In this document: positions 6,040 to 7,315 of the stretch, piece after piece | How the letters are laid out: the number at the start of each line of letters is the position of its first letter | How positions within the stretch are numbered: the first letter of the stretch is position 1 | NCBI GenBank assembly: GCA_001587675.1 | Contig: LNGD01000081.1 | Coordinates: 1-7,315 of the forward strand | DNA: 7,315 nucleotides | Reading direction: 5' to 3' | Source of the DNA: Candidatus Methanofastidiosum methylothiophilum | GTDB taxonomy: Archaea > Methanobacteriota_B > Thermococci > Methanofastidiosales > Methanofastidiosaceae | Position numbers and translations under genes: made by a program | Notes under the pieces: model-generated | What the model was told of the DNA's origin: nothing | What the model saw: only the letters and a program-made list of their open reading frames with translations | The model's database searches: none

Positions 6040-6207
6040 TTAGTATTTTATAATGTACAATACTTTGTCTTGAATGATAACCGAGTCTTTTATTATATTT
6101 AAAAAGCAATCTGATACAATGGAAGAGTCGGACATTTTGTCACACTCTATGGCTTCTATATAGCAAATGCCTAAATCAGATGAATTATCCGATGTATTAT
6201 TGCTCAT
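6040..6207 (-). CDS. Small 55-residue protein of unknown function, second gene of the protease cassette
   Basis: I do not recognise this protein. It starts MSNNTSDNSSDLG, a polar Ser/Asn/Asp-rich head, followed by a mixed hydrophobic region with four Cys-or-Ile-rich strands and a basic C-terminal end (IIKY). The start at 6207 overlaps the last 11 bases of the protease gene and has AAGGA (6219-6215) seven bases upstream, inside the protease coding sequence. The longer ATG at 6222 has no ribosome site. Translational coupling with the protease is likely. It ends four bases before the attC R'' box, filling the cassette exactly, which supports it as a real gene. It could be a substrate, regulator or immunity partner of the protease; nothing in the sequence decides this. 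Confidence 0.6.
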   Translation of the reverse strand: MSNNTSDNSSDLGICYIEAIECDKMSDSSIVSDCFLNIIKDSVIIQDKVLYIIKY

Positions 6208-7195
6208 ACTTCCATCCTTCATACGTTCGATTATCGACTATACCAATCTGTAACCCTTGTGGAGTTTGAATCTGTTGCCTAGTCATCTGTCCTTCACTAC
6301 TAAAATAATAGCTTCCTCCAACGACTGTTTCAATTAAGCATCGCTTAAAAGTATACTGTTGTACAGGTGCAGCTCCTATTAGGCTATTTGGATCAAGTTT
6401 CTGAGTGAGCAATAATTCTTGCTCGATATCGTCGTAAATCCTTTTTATAATAGAATATAGAGTATCATCAGGTTTTTCTATATTTAGTCCTAGCAAATCC
6501 CGAGCTTCACGCCTATGTATTGTGTAGTCATGGCTTCCAGAGTCACTACAAAGGAAGCTGATTATTTTTTTCGTTTTTCGTCTATCTTGTATCTGGTTTT
6601 TCAGCAATCGAGATGCGAGCATCTTTATCTGTTCTTTTGTTCGATATACAGTCCCAATTACGATAGGATGTATATGTTGGGAAAGGAGCCTTGATATTTC
6701 ATCACCACTAATTCTTCTAGTAAAACCCAGTTCACTTTTTAAGAAGTTTATAAATCCTTCAACTGCTTCAACACTAACAGGTATTTTCGCACCAGGCGGT
6801 GCTCCAGGTATCATCGGATTTAGCGGATGCTCAATACTCGGATCAATAGGACCAAGAGTAGCTTGCTTAGTCATTATTATTCTTTTTGCTCCTAGACTCA
6901 TTAAAGTGCCAGCGCTATGGCATTTTGAGGGTATTATGACTTCCAGATCTTCAGTAAACTGATATATTAGATTAATTATGCTCCATGCCGCTAATGTATC
7001 TCCACCGCGAGTATATAAAATTAGACTAATCTTAGGAGCAGGGCCGATTCTATCAAGTTGGTTAACAAAGTAGTCATAAACTTCTGAAGCAATTTTCGTT
7101 TCCAAACCTGGCCTATCGCCTGTTACGTATACTAGTACTTTCGAGTGCCGATTTGCTTCCAATTCTTCATAGATTGATTTTCTTTGAAGATACAT
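6197..7195 (-). CDS. SDH-family Clp-fold serine protease
   Basis: This 332-residue protein looks like the SDH (serine dehydrogenase proteinase) family, which has the ClpP/SppA crotonase-like fold and was named for a Ser-Asp-His set. YTRGGDT (61-67) is the oxyanion-type glycine loop. CHSAGTLMSLGA (92-103) holds the likely nucleophile Ser94. LGPIDPS (114-120) holds Asp118, and SHDYTIHRREA (221-231) gives His222 or His227 as the third residue. The strand IIMTKQATLGPIDP is typical of the family and of SppA. There is no signal peptide and no clear membrane helix, so it is probably cytoplasmic, although relatives may attach to membranes. The start is supported by AAGGAGG (7206-7200) four bases upstream. 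Its stop overlaps the start of a small downstream gene in the same cassette. The substrate is unknown. Confidence 0.85.
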   Translation of the reverse strand: MYLQRKSIYEELEANRHSKVLVYVTGDRPGLETKIASEVYDYFVNQLDRIGPAPKISLILYTRGGDTLAAWSIINLIYQFTEDLEVIIPSKCHSAGTLMSLGAKRIIMTKQATLGPIDPSIEHPLNPMIPGAPPGAKIPVSVEAVEGFINFLKSELGFTRRISGDEISRLLSQHIHPIVIGTVYRTKEQIKMLASRLLKNQIQDRRKTKKIISFLCSDSGSHDYTIHRREARDLLGLNIEKPDDTLYSIIKRIYDDIEQELLLTQKLDPNSLIGAAPVQQYTFKRCLIETVVGGSYYFSSEGQMTRQQIQTPQGLQIGIVDNRTYEGWKYEQ

Positions 7196-7225
7196 ACAGC
7201 CTCCTTATTTGAAAATATCTTTCCA

Positions 7226-7238
7226 GCGCGAAGCGTCC
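7226..7238 (-). promoter_or_regulatory. Cassette-start hairpin (3-bp stem)
   Basis: The minus strand reads GGA, CGC (7235-7233), TTC, GCG (7229-7227), C. On the plus strand this is CGC-GAA-GCG, containing the GCGAAGC mini-hairpin sequence also present at the apex of attC C and E. It lies 20 bases upstream of the protease ribosome site. Confidence 0.55.
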
Positions 7239-7315
7239 ACCTAACATTTTGTTAACCTGTAACGCGTAATGGCGCGATTTTTGCCAAGCGTAGCGACTGC
7301 AAAAACCGTGACATA
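7239..7315 (-). other. attC: attC recombination site F, cut by the right window edge
   Basis: The R' box GTTAGGT (7245-7239, minus strand) opens the protease cassette. The left plus-strand arm GGCGCGATTTTTGC (7271-7284) begins to pair with GCAAAAA near 7299-7305. The apex holds GCGTAGC (7288-7294). The R'' half and its cassette lie beyond the window. Confidence 0.85.

Larger units (their letters stand above)
1..7315 (-). mobile_element. Integron gene-cassette array (five complete cassettes, two partial)
   Basis: All genes run on the minus strand and are separated by attC-like palindromes, so the whole window reads as a cassette array. Cleavage in the G|TTRRRY box gives cassettes at 74-2289, 2290-3146, 3147-5383, 5384-5931 and 5932-7244, with partial cassettes at 1-73 and 7245-7315. 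In each complete cassette the opening bases (TTAGAGC, TTAGACG, TTAGCTG, TTAGGCA, TTAGGTG) are complementary to its closing bases (GCTCTAAC, CGTCTAAC, CAGCTAAC, TGCCTAAC, CACCTAAC), as expected if each was once a circle with one attC. Coding parts are AT-rich while the attC parts are GC-rich. No integrase gene or attI is visible; by the usual arrangement they would lie to the right. Chromosomal rather than mobile integron is an inference from the long, related attC sites. Confidence 0.93.

Noticed and set aside
6208..6222. ATG at 6222 as the start of the small ORF
   Set aside because: No ribosome site precedes it, while the ATG at 6207 has AAGGA at a suitable distance.
68..7315. The repeated GC-rich palindromes as CRISPR repeats, tRNA-like elements or rho-independent terminators
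   Set aside because: Spacing is set by whole genes, the ends carry RYYYAAC/GTTRRRY boxes with cassette-specific complementarity, and there are no T-tracts; attC explains them fully.

Overview
The window is a stretch of an integron gene-cassette array. Every credible gene lies on the minus strand. Consecutive cassettes are separated by about 110-bp GC-rich imperfect palindromes that have the layout of integron attC recombination sites. Five such sites are complete (68-180, 2284-2397, 3141-3250, 5378-5491, 5926-6035) and a sixth is cut by the right edge (7239-7315). The clearest proof is that, for each of the five complete cassettes, the first bases after the cleavage point (minus strand G|TTAGAGC, G|TTAGACG, G|TTAGCTG, G|TTAGGCA, G|TTAGGTG) are the exact complement of the last bases before the next attC. 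This is what a cassette cut from a circle must show. The integrase and attI are not in the window and would be expected beyond the right edge.

The host cannot be named from this sequence. The AT-rich genes, strong AGGAGG-type ribosome sites and long similar attC sites fit a sedentary chromosomal integron. A spirochaete of the Treponema type is my tentative guess.

Layout in the direction of transcription (right to left). (1) Cassette 5932-7244: an SDH-family Clp-fold serine protease followed by an overlapping 55-residue ORF. (2) Cassette 5384-5931: a VOC/glyoxalase-fold protein. (3) Cassette 3147-5383: an about 700-residue zinc-hook ABC-type ATPase resembling the RloC/PrrC (AAA_13) group, broken by a TGA codon in its ABC signature motif and by a frameshift in a run of nine A. 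(4) Cassette 2290-3146: a PD-(D/E)XK-type nuclease-like protein. (5) Cassette 74-2289: a membrane-anchored HerA/DUF87-type ATPase. (6) Only the leader and start codon of a further cassette gene at 1-73. No intergenic stretch exceeds 300 bases; what lies between genes is attC plus short leaders.

Several cargo genes belong to superfamilies common in prokaryotic defence systems, so the array looks like a store of defence and stress functions. That is inference. The most unusual signals are structural. Five of the six cassette starts carry a short hairpin directly after GTTNNNNGGA (AGA in one), with stem sequences that change while pairing is kept. All six attC sites carry the heptamer GCGNAGC at their apex on the plus strand, the strand expected to fold for recombination. 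That heptamer is the known exceptionally stable GNA-loop DNA mini-hairpin.
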